A stretch of 64,000 nt of DNA, taken from the NCBI RefSeq assembly GCF_907163105.1, contig NZ_OU015321.1:1364001-1428000 (forward strand). Direction: 5' to 3'. The first letter of the stretch is position 1; every line of letters begins with the position of its first letter. This document shows, piece by piece, positions 44,446 to 53,475 of the stretch. Source of the stretch: Cloacibacterium caeni (lineage in GTDB: Bacteria > Bacteroidota > Bacteroidia > Flavobacteriales > Weeksellaceae). Below the pieces are notes generated by a model. It did not search any database. It was not told the DNA's origin and saw nothing but the letters and a program-made list of their open reading frames with translations. Both the position numbers and the translations under genes were made by a program.

Positions 44446-45252
44446 TTATTTTCTGCCCGTAAAATCCTTCATGGTATCATAAATCCCGAAGACATTTTTC
44501 ATCACCCAATCAAAGGCTGGAATTGGTAAAATTCCTTGTGAAAAACGGATAAACCAATAAGGAAGTGGCATTGCCAAAATCTTGGTTCCTCTTTCTATGG
44601 CTTTGATAATTCTTTCTGAAGTTGGTTCTGGTTCTAGAATCGGAAGTAATTTAGATTTCACTCCGTCAAACATTCCTGTGTTGATGTAAAAAGGCATAAT
44701 TGTAGTGACAGAAACGTTTTTATCGAGCTGCTCCATTTCGAGACGAAGAGAATCACTCCAACCATTTACTGCCCATTTTGAAGCTGCGTAAACAGACATT
44801 TTAGGATTGGAAATCAATCCTGCTGAAGAAGCGATGTTACAAATGGCTCCAGAGTTTTCTTTCATCATTTCTGGTAAAAATTCTAATGCGATGTGCATTA
44901 AAGCGTTTGCATTAATCAATAACGATTTCTGAATTTGTTCGTGGGTGTGTTCATGGAAATATTTCCCTACTACAATTCCAGCATTGTTGATAAGAATATC
45001 TACTTTTCCTACTTCTATTCTTACTCTTTGAACAGCGATTTTAATTTCGTCTAGATTAGAAACATCTACTTTATATGTAGAAATCTCTTTTCCAAATTTC
45101 GCAAATTCTTCTTTGGTTTTGGCTAAACCTTCTTCATTAATATCCCAAATAATCAAATTGGAGGCTCCTCTCTCCAAAGATTTTCTTGCCATGATTTTAC
45201 CAATTCCAGAACAACCACCCGTAATCAGTACTTTTTTATTTTTAAAATCCAT
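44446..45252 (-). CDS. Short-chain dehydrogenase/reductase
   Basis: A 268-residue classical SDR. The cofactor loop is GGCSGIGKIMARKS, NNAG appears as LINNAGIVV, and the catalytic Ser and Tyr-x3-Lys are in NIASSAGLISNPKMSVYAASK. The C-terminal extension (LPYWFIRFSQGILPIPAFDW) with a hydrophobic patch is typical of retinol-dehydrogenase-like/membrane-bound SDRs that act on lipid or steroid-like alcohols. The substrate is unknown. It is divergent from the aldehyde dehydrogenase gene 160 bp away; a functional link (alcohol to aldehyde to acid) is possible but unproven. Confidence 0.92.
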   Translation of the reverse strand: MDFKNKKVLITGGCSGIGKIMARKSLERGASNLIIWDINEEGLAKTKEEFAKFGKEISTYKVDVSNLDEIKIAVQRVRIEVGKVDILINNAGIVVGKYFHEHTHEQIQKSLLINANALMHIALEFLPEMMKENSGAICNIASSAGLISNPKMSVYAASKWAVNGWSDSLRLEMEQLDKNVSVTTIMPFYINTGMFDGVKSKLLPILEPEPTSERIIKAIERGTKILAMPLPYWFIRFSQGILPIPAFDWVMKNVFGIYDTMKDFTGRK

Positions 45253-45395
45253 ATCAATTAATTTTTCTTTTATTCAACAGGGTAAGATACTTCAGAAAAG
45301 CATTCGTTTTCTTTAAAATTCTAAAAACTATTATTTCTCACATAAAGTCTTTTGAAAACTGAGAAAATATTGCATCAAAAATCTACAGTTTATTT

Positions 45396-45403
45396 TATCT
45401 TTG
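45396..45403 (+). promoter_or_regulatory. TAnnTTTG promoter box of the aldehyde dehydrogenase gene
   Basis: TATCTTTG lies only 10 bp before the ATG at 45413, and 22 bp before a second in-frame ATG at 45425, which may be the better start. Confidence 0.65.
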
Positions 45404-45412
45404 TGAAAATCA

Positions 45413-46786
45413 ATGTCTAAAATAATGAATTACGCTGATATTTTACAACAACAGAAAACTTTTTTTAACACTCATGCTACCAAAGACTTAAATTTCAGGA
45501 AAGCACAATTGCAAAAGCTGAAAAAAGTAGTAAAAAGCAATGAAAAATTACTGTATGATGCCATTTATCAAGATTTCGGAAAGTCTGAATTTGAAACTTT
45601 CGGAACCGAAATTTCTTTTATCTATAAAGACATCGACTACTATTTAAAAAATTTAAAATCTTTTGCCAAGCCTAAAAGCGTTTTAACCAATATTGTGAAC
45701 CAAATGGGAAGTAGTAAAATCGTGTTTGAACCGCTTGGAAACTGTTTGGTCATCGGTGCGTGGAATTATCCTTATCAATTGACTTTAACGCCTGTAATTG
45801 CTGCAATAGCCGCTGGAAACACTTGCATGATTAAACCCAGCGAACTACCCGAAAACACGATGAAAGCCATGGCGAAACTCATCAATGAAAATTTTGATGC
45901 AAAATTTTTATACGTAGTAGAAGGTGGTGTAGAAGAAACCACAGCGATTTTAAAACTAAGATTTGACAAAATATTTTTCACGGGAAGTCCAAGAGTTGGA
46001 AAAATCGTTTACAAAGCTGCCGCAGAACATTTAACGCCAGTAACTTTAGAATTGGGTGGGAAATCTCCAGCATTTGTCACCGAAAAAGCTGATTTAAACA
46101 TTGTAGCGAGAAGAATAGTCTGGGGAAAATTCATCAACGCGGGACAAACTTGCGTAGCTCCTGATTATCTGTACGTTGCAGAAAATATTAAAGCGAAATT
46201 TTTAAAAGTTCTCATCGAAGAAATTAAAAAAAGAAACTATACTGATAACGTAGACCATTATTGTAAAATCATCAACGAGAGGAATTTTGACCGATTAGAA
46301 AAGATGATTGACCGCGAAAAAATGGTTTTCGGAGGCGAAACAAACCGTGAAAAAAGATACATCTCTCCTACTGTTTTAGACAACGTAACTTGGGAGGATT
46401 TAGTAATGCAAGAAGAAATTTTCGGGCCAATTTTACCGATTTTGACTTATAAAAATCTAGAAACTGCCATGCAAACCGTAGTGGAAGGTGAAAAGCCTCT
46501 TTCTGCTTATTTATTCAGCAATGATGCTAAAGAACAAGAACTTTTCACCGAGAAATTAAGTTTTGGAGGTGGCTGTATCAATGATACTTTGATGCATTTG
46601 AGCAATGACAGACTTCCATTTGGAGGTGTAGGAAATTCTGGAATTGGCAATTATCACGGGAAATTTGGTTTTGAAGCATTTTCTCATCAAAAAGCAATCC
46701 TCAAAAAATCTAATTATTTGGAACCAGAATTGAAATATCCTCCTTATTCTGATGCTAAACTCAATATTTTGAAAAAGTTATTGTAA
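45413..46786 (+). CDS. Aldehyde dehydrogenase, long-chain fatty aldehyde type
   Basis: A 457-residue NAD(P)-dependent aldehyde dehydrogenase of the class 3 group. Features are GNCLVIGAWNYPYQLTLTPV, the catalytic glutamate in TLELGGKSPAF and the catalytic cysteine in NAGQTCVAPDYL. The C-terminal NDTLMHLSNDRLPFGGVGNS also matches. Such enzymes oxidise fatty or aromatic aldehydes. The ATG at 45425 is an alternative start given the promoter position. A divergent SDR gene is next door. Confidence 0.94.
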   Translation: MSKIMNYADILQQQKTFFNTHATKDLNFRKAQLQKLKKVVKSNEKLLYDAIYQDFGKSEFETFGTEISFIYKDIDYYLKNLKSFAKPKSVLTNIVNQMGSSKIVFEPLGNCLVIGAWNYPYQLTLTPVIAAIAAGNTCMIKPSELPENTMKAMAKLINENFDAKFLYVVEGGVEETTAILKLRFDKIFFTGSPRVGKIVYKAAAEHLTPVTLELGGKSPAFVTEKADLNIVARRIVWGKFINAGQTCVAPDYLYVAENIKAKFLKVLIEEIKKRNYTDNVDHYCKIINERNFDRLEKMIDREKMVFGGETNREKRYISPTVLDNVTWEDLVMQEEIFGPILPILTYKNLETAMQTVVEGEKPLSAYLFSNDAKEQELFTEKLSFGGGCINDTLMHLSNDRLPFGGVGNSGIGNYHGKFGFEAFSHQKAILKKSNYLEPELKYPPYSDAKLNILKKLL

Positions 46787-46824
46787 GAATTTTCTCGCTG
46801 ATTGGGCAGATTAAGCAGATTTTA

Positions 46825-47406
46825 TTAATAAAAAGCGTACAGTAAAATTTTCTTTTCAGAACGGTCAATATAATTTGCTGTAATTTTAAAAAATTGAGGA
46901 GATAACATAGGACAACCTAAACTTAAACATGCAGGATTCTGAGTTTCTGTATCTGGTATACAATGGTAAGAATGCAAAACGATAGCTCTTTTTAAAGCAT
47001 TGCTATTGGTTTTATCCAATCCTTTTAAACGATAAGATTTACCAAAAGTTCCCACATAAGAATTCATGATGACATATTTACCTAAAGAAGATTGATAAGA
47101 GTTTTCTATGTTGCTAAATTTAAGTTCTTTAGAACCTTTAATCACTGAACCAGAACCATGAGAAACAATGGCCTTATCTAAAACCTTATTATTTTTAAGA
47201 TCATAAATGAAAAATCTAAATCGATTAGAAGGAATTCTAAAATTGATAAAAATAGCTAAATCCTGATTATAATTCTTTCCTTTAATGTAGTTTTTAACTT
47301 GCGAAATTCTGTAATTTGGTAAATCATTATTGGCTTTAGAATTTTGTTGAGATTTTGTCTCACAAGAAAACAATATAAACAAAAAGAGGAAAAGAATGTT
47401 TTTCAT
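46825..47406 (-). CDS. L,D-transpeptidase catalytic domain (YkuD_2) lipoprotein
   Basis: A 193-residue protein with a lipoprotein signal (FLFLFILFSCETKSQQ, lipobox LFSC). The catalytic-type segment VLHSYHCIPDTETQNPACLS followed by LGCPMLSPQFF has the histidine and the S-L-G-C cysteine expected of L,D-transpeptidase-like murein enzymes, in the murein L,D-transpeptidase catalytic domain family. It is probably anchored to a membrane facing the peptidoglycan. Residue-level activity is inferred only. Confidence 0.88.
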   Translation of the reverse strand: MKNILFLFLFILFSCETKSQQNSKANNDLPNYRISQVKNYIKGKNYNQDLAIFINFRIPSNRFRFFIYDLKNNKVLDKAIVSHGSGSVIKGSKELKFSNIENSYQSSLGKYVIMNSYVGTFGKSYRLKGLDKTNSNALKRAIVLHSYHCIPDTETQNPACLSLGCPMLSPQFFKITANYIDRSEKKILLYAFY

Positions 47407-47458
47407 GGGTTTAGTTTATGTAGTAACTTTTTTAAAACAAAAATATTGTTTTTTTTCA

Positions 47459-47487
47459 TAAAAAAGAGTTGAAAAAATTCAACTCTT
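47459..47487 (-). terminator. Terminator downstream of thioredoxin gene
   Basis: AAAGAGTTGAA and TTCAACTCTTT form a strong stem with T-runs on both strands. Confidence 0.8.
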
Positions 47488-47492
47488 TTTTA

Positions 47493-48029
47493 TTATTTTT
47501 TAGGTTTCCAAGCTTCGAAGAATGCTTTTACTTTGTCTAAGCTGTAGCCTTTTCCTTCTTCCAACGAACCGCTTTCTTGTGTATGAATTTGCTTTCCATT
47601 TTTATCTAAGACAATAAAAACAGGATAGCCATATTTCTCACCTGGATTTCCGTATTGTGCAAAAATTTTCTCGTTTTTATTTTTCGGAGAATAATTGAGG
47701 TGATAATAAATGTAGTTTTCATCTACCAATTTCTTTAATTCTGGTGTAGTTTGCACGAAATTATTAAATCTCAAACACCAAATACACCAATTTCCTCCTG
47801 CTTGTAGCATGATGTTTTTATTCTCTTTTTTGGCTTTTTTTACCAATTCTGCAATTTTCTTTTCGGCATTTTCGGCATCATTATAAGGTTTTGCATAAGA
47901 AGCTTTTTCTGCCTCAGCTTTTTTCTTGGCTTCTAATTTTGCAGCATCTACTTCAGATGTAGTTTGCGCATTAGAAATAACAGGCAAAAACAGTCCCAAA
48001 AAAGCTAAATTTAATAATATTTTCTTCAT
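47493..48029 (-). CDS. Secreted thioredoxin-fold protein
   Basis: A 178-residue protein with a signal peptide (KKILLNLAFLGLFLPVISNA) and a charged helical spacer (KKKAEAEKASYAKPYND). The thioredoxin-like domain carries the redox pair CIWC in GNWCIWCLRFNNFVQ, and GYPVFIVLDKNGKQ contains the cis-proline. It is a probable periplasmic disulfide reductase or sensor of the thioredoxin_7/DUF255-like group. The substrate is unknown. Confidence 0.9.
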   Translation of the reverse strand: MKKILLNLAFLGLFLPVISNAQTTSEVDAAKLEAKKKAEAEKASYAKPYNDAENAEKKIAELVKKAKKENKNIMLQAGGNWCIWCLRFNNFVQTTPELKKLVDENYIYYHLNYSPKNKNEKIFAQYGNPGEKYGYPVFIVLDKNGKQIHTQESGSLEEGKGYSLDKVKAFFEAWKPKK

Positions 48030-48066
48030 ATTTTACTTTTTTATTCATTAACTTAAATTGATTTTG

Positions 48067-48074
48067 TAAATTTG
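48067..48074 (+). promoter_or_regulatory. TAnnTTTG promoter box of the acyltransferase gene
   Basis: TAAATTTG lies 17 bp before the proposed TTG start, leaving a leader of about 10 nt. Confidence 0.65.
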
Positions 48075-48091
48075 CAAATTAATTTTGAATT

Positions 48092-48970
48092 TTGAACCAA
48101 ATATTATTCCAAATAATTTTCCTTTTATCCAAACTACCCTTTAAAATCTTGTATTTTATATCAGATTTTATATTCTTCATTATCTATTATGTTATAAGAT
48201 ACAGAAAAAAAGTAGTACTAGAAAACCTGAAAAATTCTTTCCCCGAAAAATCAGATCAAGAAATAAAAAAAATCTCAAAAAAATTCTATCATAATTTTTC
48301 TGATTACATTGTAGAAACTCTAAAAGCATTTACAATTTCTGATGAATCTTTACACCAAAGAGTTCAACATATAAACTTAGAAGTTTTTTCTGAATCTCAA
48401 AAAAAACAAAAAAATGTGATGATGCTTTCTGGTCATGTTTTCAATTGGGAATGGTTTAATTCTTTGGCAACAATTATTCCTCAAGAAAAATGCTTCCCTA
48501 TTTACAGAAAAATGCAAAATCCTTTTTGGGAAGAAAAAATAAAAAAAATTAGAAGCAGATATGGTAATGAAGCTCTAGAAGCGGATGATGTAATGAAACA
48601 TATTCTTAGAAATCCTAACGACGGAAATTCTGCCTATATGTTTGTAGCAGACCAAACGCCACATATTTCTATGGTAAATTTCGGATTGAAATTTCTAAAT
48701 CAAAAAACACCTGTTTTTGTAGGTTACGACAGACTTTCTGGTAGAATGAATGTAACGTTTGTGTATTGTGAGATGGAGAAGATTAAAAGAGGGCACTATA
48801 GAGTTACTTACCACGAAATTACCCCTACTAATCAAAAATTTGAACCTTATGAAGTGGTGAAAAAATTTCATCAAAATTTAGAAAAAACCATTAATAAAAA
48901 TCCAGACAATTGGCTCTGGAGTCACAGAAAATGGAAATACAAAGATGCAATTAAGCATTTTGATGAATAA
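48092..48970 (+). CDS. Lipid A acyltransferase (LpxL/HtrB family)
   Basis: A 292-residue inner-membrane acyltransferase. An N-terminal hydrophobic stretch (LPFKILYFISDFIFFIIYYV) leads into the HX4E catalytic motif in MLSGHVFNWEWF. Later come YMFVADQTPH and the C-terminal DNWLWSHRKWK. It adds a secondary acyl chain to lipid A or a related lipid. The only in-frame start compatible with the family N-terminus is TTG at 48092, since a stop lies at 48086. It begins a four-gene plus-strand run with the glycosyltransferase and exonuclease genes. Confidence 0.93.
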   Translation: MNQILFQIIFLLSKLPFKILYFISDFIFFIIYYVIRYRKKVVLENLKNSFPEKSDQEIKKISKKFYHNFSDYIVETLKAFTISDESLHQRVQHINLEVFSESQKKQKNVMMLSGHVFNWEWFNSLATIIPQEKCFPIYRKMQNPFWEEKIKKIRSRYGNEALEADDVMKHILRNPNDGNSAYMFVADQTPHISMVNFGLKFLNQKTPVFVGYDRLSGRMNVTFVYCEMEKIKRGHYRVTYHEITPTNQKFEPYEVVKKFHQNLEKTINKNPDNWLWSHRKWKYKDAIKHFDE

Positions 48971-48981
48971 ATACTAAAAAT

Positions 48982-49947
48982 ATGCCATTAGTAGCCATCG
49001 CTATACTCAATTGGAACGGAAAAAAATGGTTAGAAAAATTCTTGCCAAATGTGTTAGAATATTCTGACGAAGCTACGGTTTATGTAATAGACAACGCTTC
49101 TACAGATGATTCCGTTGCTTTTGTAGAAAAATATTTCCCTACCGTAAAAATCATCATCAATGCTAAAAACTCTGGTTTTGCAGGTGGTTACAACGAAGGT
49201 TTACAACATATAAATGAAGAAATCTATTGTTTGCTGAATTCTGATGTAGAAGTTACCGAAAACTGGATTAAGCCAATTCTAGAACTTTTCAATAAAAACA
49301 AAGAAATTGCAGCAATTCAACCAAAAATAAGAGCATTTAAAAATTCTAAATATTTTGAATTTGCAGGAGCTGCAGGTGGAATGATTGATCATCTTGGTTA
49401 TCCGTATTGTAGAGGGAGAGTTTTCGAAACGATAGAAGAAGATTTGGGACAATATGATGATGAAACAGAGATTTTTTGGGCAACTGGTTGTGCCTTGTTC
49501 ATCAGAAGAGCAGATTTCTGGAAGATGAACGGTTTTGACGAAAGATTTTTTGCCCATCAAGAAGAAATAGACTTATGTTGGCGTCTCAAAAATGCGGGAA
49601 GAAAAATTTATTATTGCGGAAAATCTACCGTTTTTCATGTTGGTGGTGGAACACTTAACAAGCAATCTCCACAAAAAACGTTTCTAAATTTTAGAAACAA
49701 TTTAACCATGCTTCTTAAAAATTTACCTACTTCTAGTCTTTTTTGGATTATTCCGTTAAGATTGGTTTTAGACGGAATTGCAGGCGTTTATTTCGGGATG
49801 AAAGATGGATTTCCTCACTTAATTGCAGTACTAAAAGCGCATTTTGGTTTTTATGGAATGTTTGCCGAAAGTTTAAAATTAAGAAGCAAAAATCAAATTA
49901 AAGACTATTACCAAAGTAAATGGTTGATTTTTAAGCATTTTCTTTAA
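48982..49947 (+). CDS. Family 2 glycosyltransferase
   Basis: A 321-residue GT-A enzyme. The nucleotide-binding core is AIAILNWNGKKWLEKFLPNV, with VIDNASTDDSV and the metal-binding LLNSDVEVT. Downstream, FWATGCALFIRRADF and GFDERFFAHQEEIDLCWRLK match rhamnosyl-type and related transferases. A C-terminal hydrophobic segment suggests membrane association. It follows the acyltransferase gene by 11 bp, so a shared role in envelope glycolipid assembly is likely, with the sugar unknown. Confidence 0.93.
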   Translation: MPLVAIAILNWNGKKWLEKFLPNVLEYSDEATVYVIDNASTDDSVAFVEKYFPTVKIIINAKNSGFAGGYNEGLQHINEEIYCLLNSDVEVTENWIKPILELFNKNKEIAAIQPKIRAFKNSKYFEFAGAAGGMIDHLGYPYCRGRVFETIEEDLGQYDDETEIFWATGCALFIRRADFWKMNGFDERFFAHQEEIDLCWRLKNAGRKIYYCGKSTVFHVGGGTLNKQSPQKTFLNFRNNLTMLLKNLPTSSLFWIIPLRLVLDGIAGVYFGMKDGFPHLIAVLKAHFGFYGMFAESLKLRSKNQIKDYYQSKWLIFKHFL

Positions 49948-49969
49948 CATCATTTCAAAAAAAACATTC

Positions 49970-50524
49970 ATGAATTTTGTTACATTAGATTTCGAAACGG
50001 CTACTCACGAGAGAAACTCTGCGTGTGAATTGGGAATCTGCGTGGTAGAAAATTCTGAAATTGTAAAAACCAAAACTTGGCTCATTAAACCACCGAGTTT
50101 CCCTTATTTCAATCCACACAACATCAATGTTCATGGGATTTATCCAAAAGATGTAGCTCACGCTCCTACTTTTGATGAAATTTGGTACGAAATAGAAGAT
50201 TTGCTCTACGGAAATCTTATGATAGCTCACAATGCTTCTTTTGATGCGGGAGTTTTGCGCAGTTGTCTTGATTATTATGGAATTTTCAAGCCTAAAACAG
50301 AATATTTGTGCAGCATACAGATTGCCAAAAAATCTTGGAAAAATCTGACGAGTTATGGTTTAAAAAACCTCGCCAATTGTCATGATATACAATTTACACA
50401 TCACAGAGCTGGAGCTGATGCAGAAGTATGTGCGAAGCTTTCTTTATTGGCTTTTGAAAGACTTTTGATTACTGAAAATGATGAATTGCCTGCACTTTTT
50501 AGTAAGAATTTGAAGGTTCTATAA
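49970..50524 (+). CDS. DEDDh 3'-5' exonuclease (DnaQ-like)
   Basis: A 184-residue exonuclease with ExoI VTLDFETATHE (Asp and Glu), ExoII HNASFDAGVLRS and ExoIII HHRAGADAEVCAKL. It belongs to the stand-alone DNA polymerase III epsilon-like group, which trims DNA or RNA ends. It is 22 bp after the glycosyltransferase gene and probably rides in the same transcript. Confidence 0.93.
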   Translation: MNFVTLDFETATHERNSACELGICVVENSEIVKTKTWLIKPPSFPYFNPHNINVHGIYPKDVAHAPTFDEIWYEIEDLLYGNLMIAHNASFDAGVLRSCLDYYGIFKPKTEYLCSIQIAKKSWKNLTSYGLKNLANCHDIQFTHHRAGADAEVCAKLSLLAFERLLITENDELPALFSKNLKVL

Positions 50525-50538
50525 TTTATAAAATAAAT

Positions 50539-51132
50539 TTATCTTTCAATTTCTTTAATAGGATACTTTTTAATAATTAGAGCTACTTCTTTTTCATATT
50601 GGTTTTCCCAGTTTTTTCCGTTTCTCTTTTGTAAATATTCATCTACAACTTCGTTATAATATTTATCTTCTTCATATATGATACATCCAGTAGATTCAAC
50701 AAAAAAACCATATTTTTTTCGTTGTAGAGAATCTATTTCTTTTACTCTTTTATTATAATTTTCATCAAAAATAATTAGACCAGAACCAAATTTCTTTTTA
50801 ACGATTCCTTTTTTTATATCATTTAATGCTTCCAATCTTTGTTTTTCAATGATTTTTTGTTTGTCTAAGTATGAATCAAAAAAATAAATACCTAAAAAGA
50901 GAAAAGTTATCAAATAAGAAATAATTAAACTAGGAAATAATCTATTCCAATAATATTCTTTGGTATTAACAAAAAGTGCTATGATAAAAGTTAAAAAGAT
51001 TGGAATTACAAGTAAGTATAAATACTCTTTAATATTTTCTTGCAACACATAATAAGGATTTATTACATTTATCAAATATAAAGTTACAAGACACAGTAAA
51101 ATTGATATAAGAAGTAATAAATATTTTCTCAT
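50539..51132 (-). CDS. Membrane protein of unknown function
   Basis: A 197-residue protein with three hydrophobic segments (about 4-25, 37-53 and 68-88) and a soluble, charged C-terminal half rich in Lys/Glu. I do not recognise it. It ends 15 bp from the convergent exonuclease gene, and its start is 11 bp from the apaG stop on the same strand, so apaG and this gene are likely co-transcribed. Confidence 0.75.
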   Translation of the reverse strand: MRKYLLLLISILLCLVTLYLINVINPYYVLQENIKEYLYLLVIPIFLTFIIALFVNTKEYYWNRLFPSLIISYLITFLFLGIYFFDSYLDKQKIIEKQRLEALNDIKKGIVKKKFGSGLIIFDENYNKRVKEIDSLQRKKYGFFVESTGCIIYEEDKYYNEVVDEYLQKRNGKNWENQYEKEVALIIKKYPIKEIER

Positions 51133-51143
51133 TTATAGAAATT

Positions 51144-51530
51144 TTAATTACAAAGGACTTCTGAAACCAAATTAAATTTAGGAATATCAGACTCAAAAGT
51201 TTCTAAAGTTTCTAAATTTTTAAAAATGTAGTTTCCCTGCATATTTCCTACTCCTGAACGCAAAATTACATTAGAAAAGTAACTGAAAGACTCTCCTGGT
51301 TGTAATTCTGGCATCATGCCGATGACTCCATCTCCCATCACTTCTGTAAATCCGAAACTTACATCATAAATCAGCCATCTTCTTTTCATGAGTTTTACTG
51401 CATCATTTCCTAGATTTTCTATGACGATATTGTATCTGAAAACAAAACGATTGTCTGCAGGAAAGGAATTTTTCACATCATATTCTGGGATTACAGAAAC
51501 TTTGATGTTTTGAGTAATTGAAGAATACAT
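51144..51530 (-). CDS. apaG: ApaG domain protein
   Basis: A 128-residue beta-sandwich protein of the ApaG family: VSVIPEYDVKNS at the N-terminus, YNIVIENLGNDAVKLMKRRW with ITDVSFGFTEV-like DVSFGFTEVMGDGV, and ELQPGESFSYFS. It has been linked to divalent-cation resistance and to pyrophosphate binding, but its role is not settled. The ATG at 51530 gives the family N-terminus; the ATG at 51563 adds 11 residues before it. Confidence 0.93.
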   Translation of the reverse strand: MYSSITQNIKVSVIPEYDVKNSFPADNRFVFRYNIVIENLGNDAVKLMKRRWLIYDVSFGFTEVMGDGVIGMMPELQPGESFSYFSNVILRSGVGNMQGNYIFKNLETLETFESDIPKFNLVSEVLCN

Positions 51531-51566
51531 TTTTAAAATTTTATGATGAAATAAAGATAACAAAAA

Positions 51567-51590
51567 TCCCGCCGAAAAATCAGCGGGAAT
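51567..51590 (-). terminator. Terminator downstream of odhB
   Basis: ATCCCGCC / AGCGGGA-type hairpin with the core TCCCGC and GCGGGA; the minus strand continues with TTTTTG. It closes the sucA-odhB transcription unit. Confidence 0.75.
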
Positions 51591-51638
51591 TATTTATTTC
51601 ATAAATAGTTAATATTTATGACTTTATTTTCTTAGAAA

Positions 51639-52865
51639 TTAAAGTTCTAGCGCTTTTCTTTCGTCGCCACCCATTAGAATTTCTACTGGATTGTCTAGCG
51701 CTTCTTTTACAGCAACTAAGAACCCTACAGATTCTCTACCATCAATAATTCTGTGGTCATAAGAAACCGCCAAATACATCATTGGTCTGATTTCTACTTT
51801 GCCATTTACCGCAACTGGTCTTTCGATAATGTTGTGCATTCCTAAAATTGCAGATTGAGGTGGATTGATAATAGGTGTAGAAAGCATAGAACCGAAAACA
51901 CCACCATTGGTAATGGTAAATGTACCGCCTGTCATTTCTTCGATGGTGATTTTACCGTCTCTTACTTTGGTAGCCAATTCTTTAATGCTAGCTTCTACTC
52001 CTCTTAAAGTAAGGTTTTCTGCATTTCTTAATACAGGAACCATTAAACCTTTAGGACCAGAAACCGCGATAGAAATGTCACAGAATTCGTTGTTGATTTT
52101 ATAATCCCCATCAATCATAGCGTTTACATCTGGATACATCTGTAAAGCTCTGGTTACCGCTTTGGTGAAGAAAGACATAAATCCAAGACCTACTCCATGT
52201 TTTGCAGCGAATTCTTCTTTGTATTGTTTTCTGATTCTGAAAATTTCAGACATGTCAACTTCATTAAAAGTCGTTAACATTGCCGTTTCGTTTTTCACAG
52301 AAACCAATCTTGCCGCCAATTTTCTTCTTAAAACTGAAAGTTTAGTAGTGGTTTGAGCTCTGTTACCCGAAGAAACACCCATTGCTGGAGCACCTGGAGT
52401 TGCATTAAGCGCATCTTCTTTGGTGATTCTTCCGTCTCTACCTGTTCCTGAAACTGCAGCAGCATCAATTCCTTTTTCGTCAAGAATTTTTTTAGCAGCT
52501 GGAGATGGCGAATTGGTAGCATAAGTAGCAGCTGGAGCAGCCGCAGGTTTTGGAGCCTCTACTTTTGGAGCTTCTTCCGCTTTTGGAGTTTCTGCAACTG
52601 GTGCAGTTGTAGCTTCTGGTTTAGCTCCGCTCATATCAATTAAACAAACGACTTGACCAACTTTTACTACTTCTCCTTCTTCAGCTTTCAAGGTGATAAT
52701 CCCTGCTTGTTCTGCTGGAAGCTCTAGTGTAGCTTTGTCTGAATCTACTTCAGCAATTGCTTGATCTTTTTCTACATAATCTCCGTCTTTTACCAACCAA
52801 GTTGCTATTTCTACTTCTGTGATTGATTCTCCTGGAGAAGGAACTTTCATTTCTAGTATTGACAT
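51639..52865 (-). CDS. odhB: Dihydrolipoyllysine-residue succinyltransferase (2-oxoglutarate dehydrogenase E2)
   Basis: A 408-residue E2 subunit. The lipoyl domain carries its lysine in [16 protein letters not shown]. An Ala/Pro-rich linker (about 78-115) leads into a peripheral-subunit binding domain ([14 protein letters not shown]). The catalytic domain ends in [18 protein letters not shown] with the catalytic His and Asp. It transfers succinyl groups to CoA in the TCA cycle. It follows the unknown secreted protein, itself directly after sucA. Confidence 0.96.
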   Translation of the reverse strand: MSILEMKVPSPGESITEVEIATWLVKDGDYVEKDQAIAEVDSDKATLELPAEQAGIITLKAEEGEVVKVGQVVCLIDMSGAKPEATTAPVAETPKAEEAPKVEAPKPAAAPAATYATNSPSPAAKKILDEKGIDAAAVSGTGRDGRITKEDALNATPGAPAMGVSSGNRAQTTTKLSVLRRKLAARLVSVKNETAMLTTFNEVDMSEIFRIRKQYKEEFAAKHGVGLGFMSFFTKAVTRALQMYPDVNAMIDGDYKINNEFCDISIAVSGPKGLMVPVLRNAENLTLRGVEASIKELATKVRDGKITIEEMTGGTFTITNGGVFGSMLSTPIINPPQSAILGMHNIIERPVAVNGKVEIRPMMYLAVSYDHRIIDGRESVGFLVAVKEALDNPVEILMGGDERKALEL

Positions 52866-52878
52866 TGTATGTATTTTT

Positions 52879-53472
52879 TTATTTTAAATCAGTGAGTATT
52901 TCTTCTGGAAGAAATTGTTTTAAGAGTTCTACTTGTTGTTTTTCGGCTACTGTAAATTTCCAATTTTTACCTTCATTAGAATTGGCAACTGCCATTTTGT
53001 ATGACATGACCTCAAATTGATTGTTTTTTTCATTGAAAACTACATTTCCATCACCAAATTGTGATTTAAAAGCACCTAAATAAAGATTGATATTCTTTTG
53101 TTTTTCTTCGGCATCTTTTGCATTTACCACATCTGCTAATTCTACACTCATTTTTTGAGAGTAAAAAACTTTAGCATAAGATACATTTTGTATTTTCTGA
53201 GGATATTCTTCCACTTTTAAAATGGTAGGAACTTCCAAAGAAAATTTCATGTTAGGATCATTAAACATCTTATCAAAAATAAGCACCATGGTTTCTTTGG
53301 GTACAAATTTTAGAAATCCTTCATGAGCATATTGGTCTAATGCTTTAGAAAAATCTTTTTTTACAATCAATTGATTATAATCTAAGAACTGATTTTCTAT
53401 TACTTTTACATTTGATTGTGCAAAAGTAACGATGGACCAACTCAATAATAAGATGTAAATAATTTTTTTCAT
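52879..53472 (-). CDS. Secreted protein of unknown function inside the sucA-odhB unit
   Basis: A 197-residue protein with a clear signal peptide ([18 protein letters not shown]) and a mixed alpha/beta mature part ([37 protein letters not shown]) without membrane segments. I cannot assign a family. It lies 3 bp from sucA and 13 bp from odhB on the same strand, so it must be in the same transcript, although it is exported and the dehydrogenase is cytoplasmic. Possibly a passenger gene conserved by chance. Confidence 0.85.
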   Translation of the reverse strand: MKKIIYILLLSWSIVTFAQSNVKVIENQFLDYNQLIVKKDFSKALDQYAHEGFLKFVPKETMVLIFDKMFNDPNMKFSLEVPTILKVEEYPQKIQNVSYAKVFYSQKMSVELADVVNAKDAEEKQKNINLYLGAFKSQFGDGNVVFNEKNNQFEVMSYKMAVANSNEGKNWKFTVAEKQQVELLKQFLPEEILTDLK

Positions 53473-53475
53473 GAT

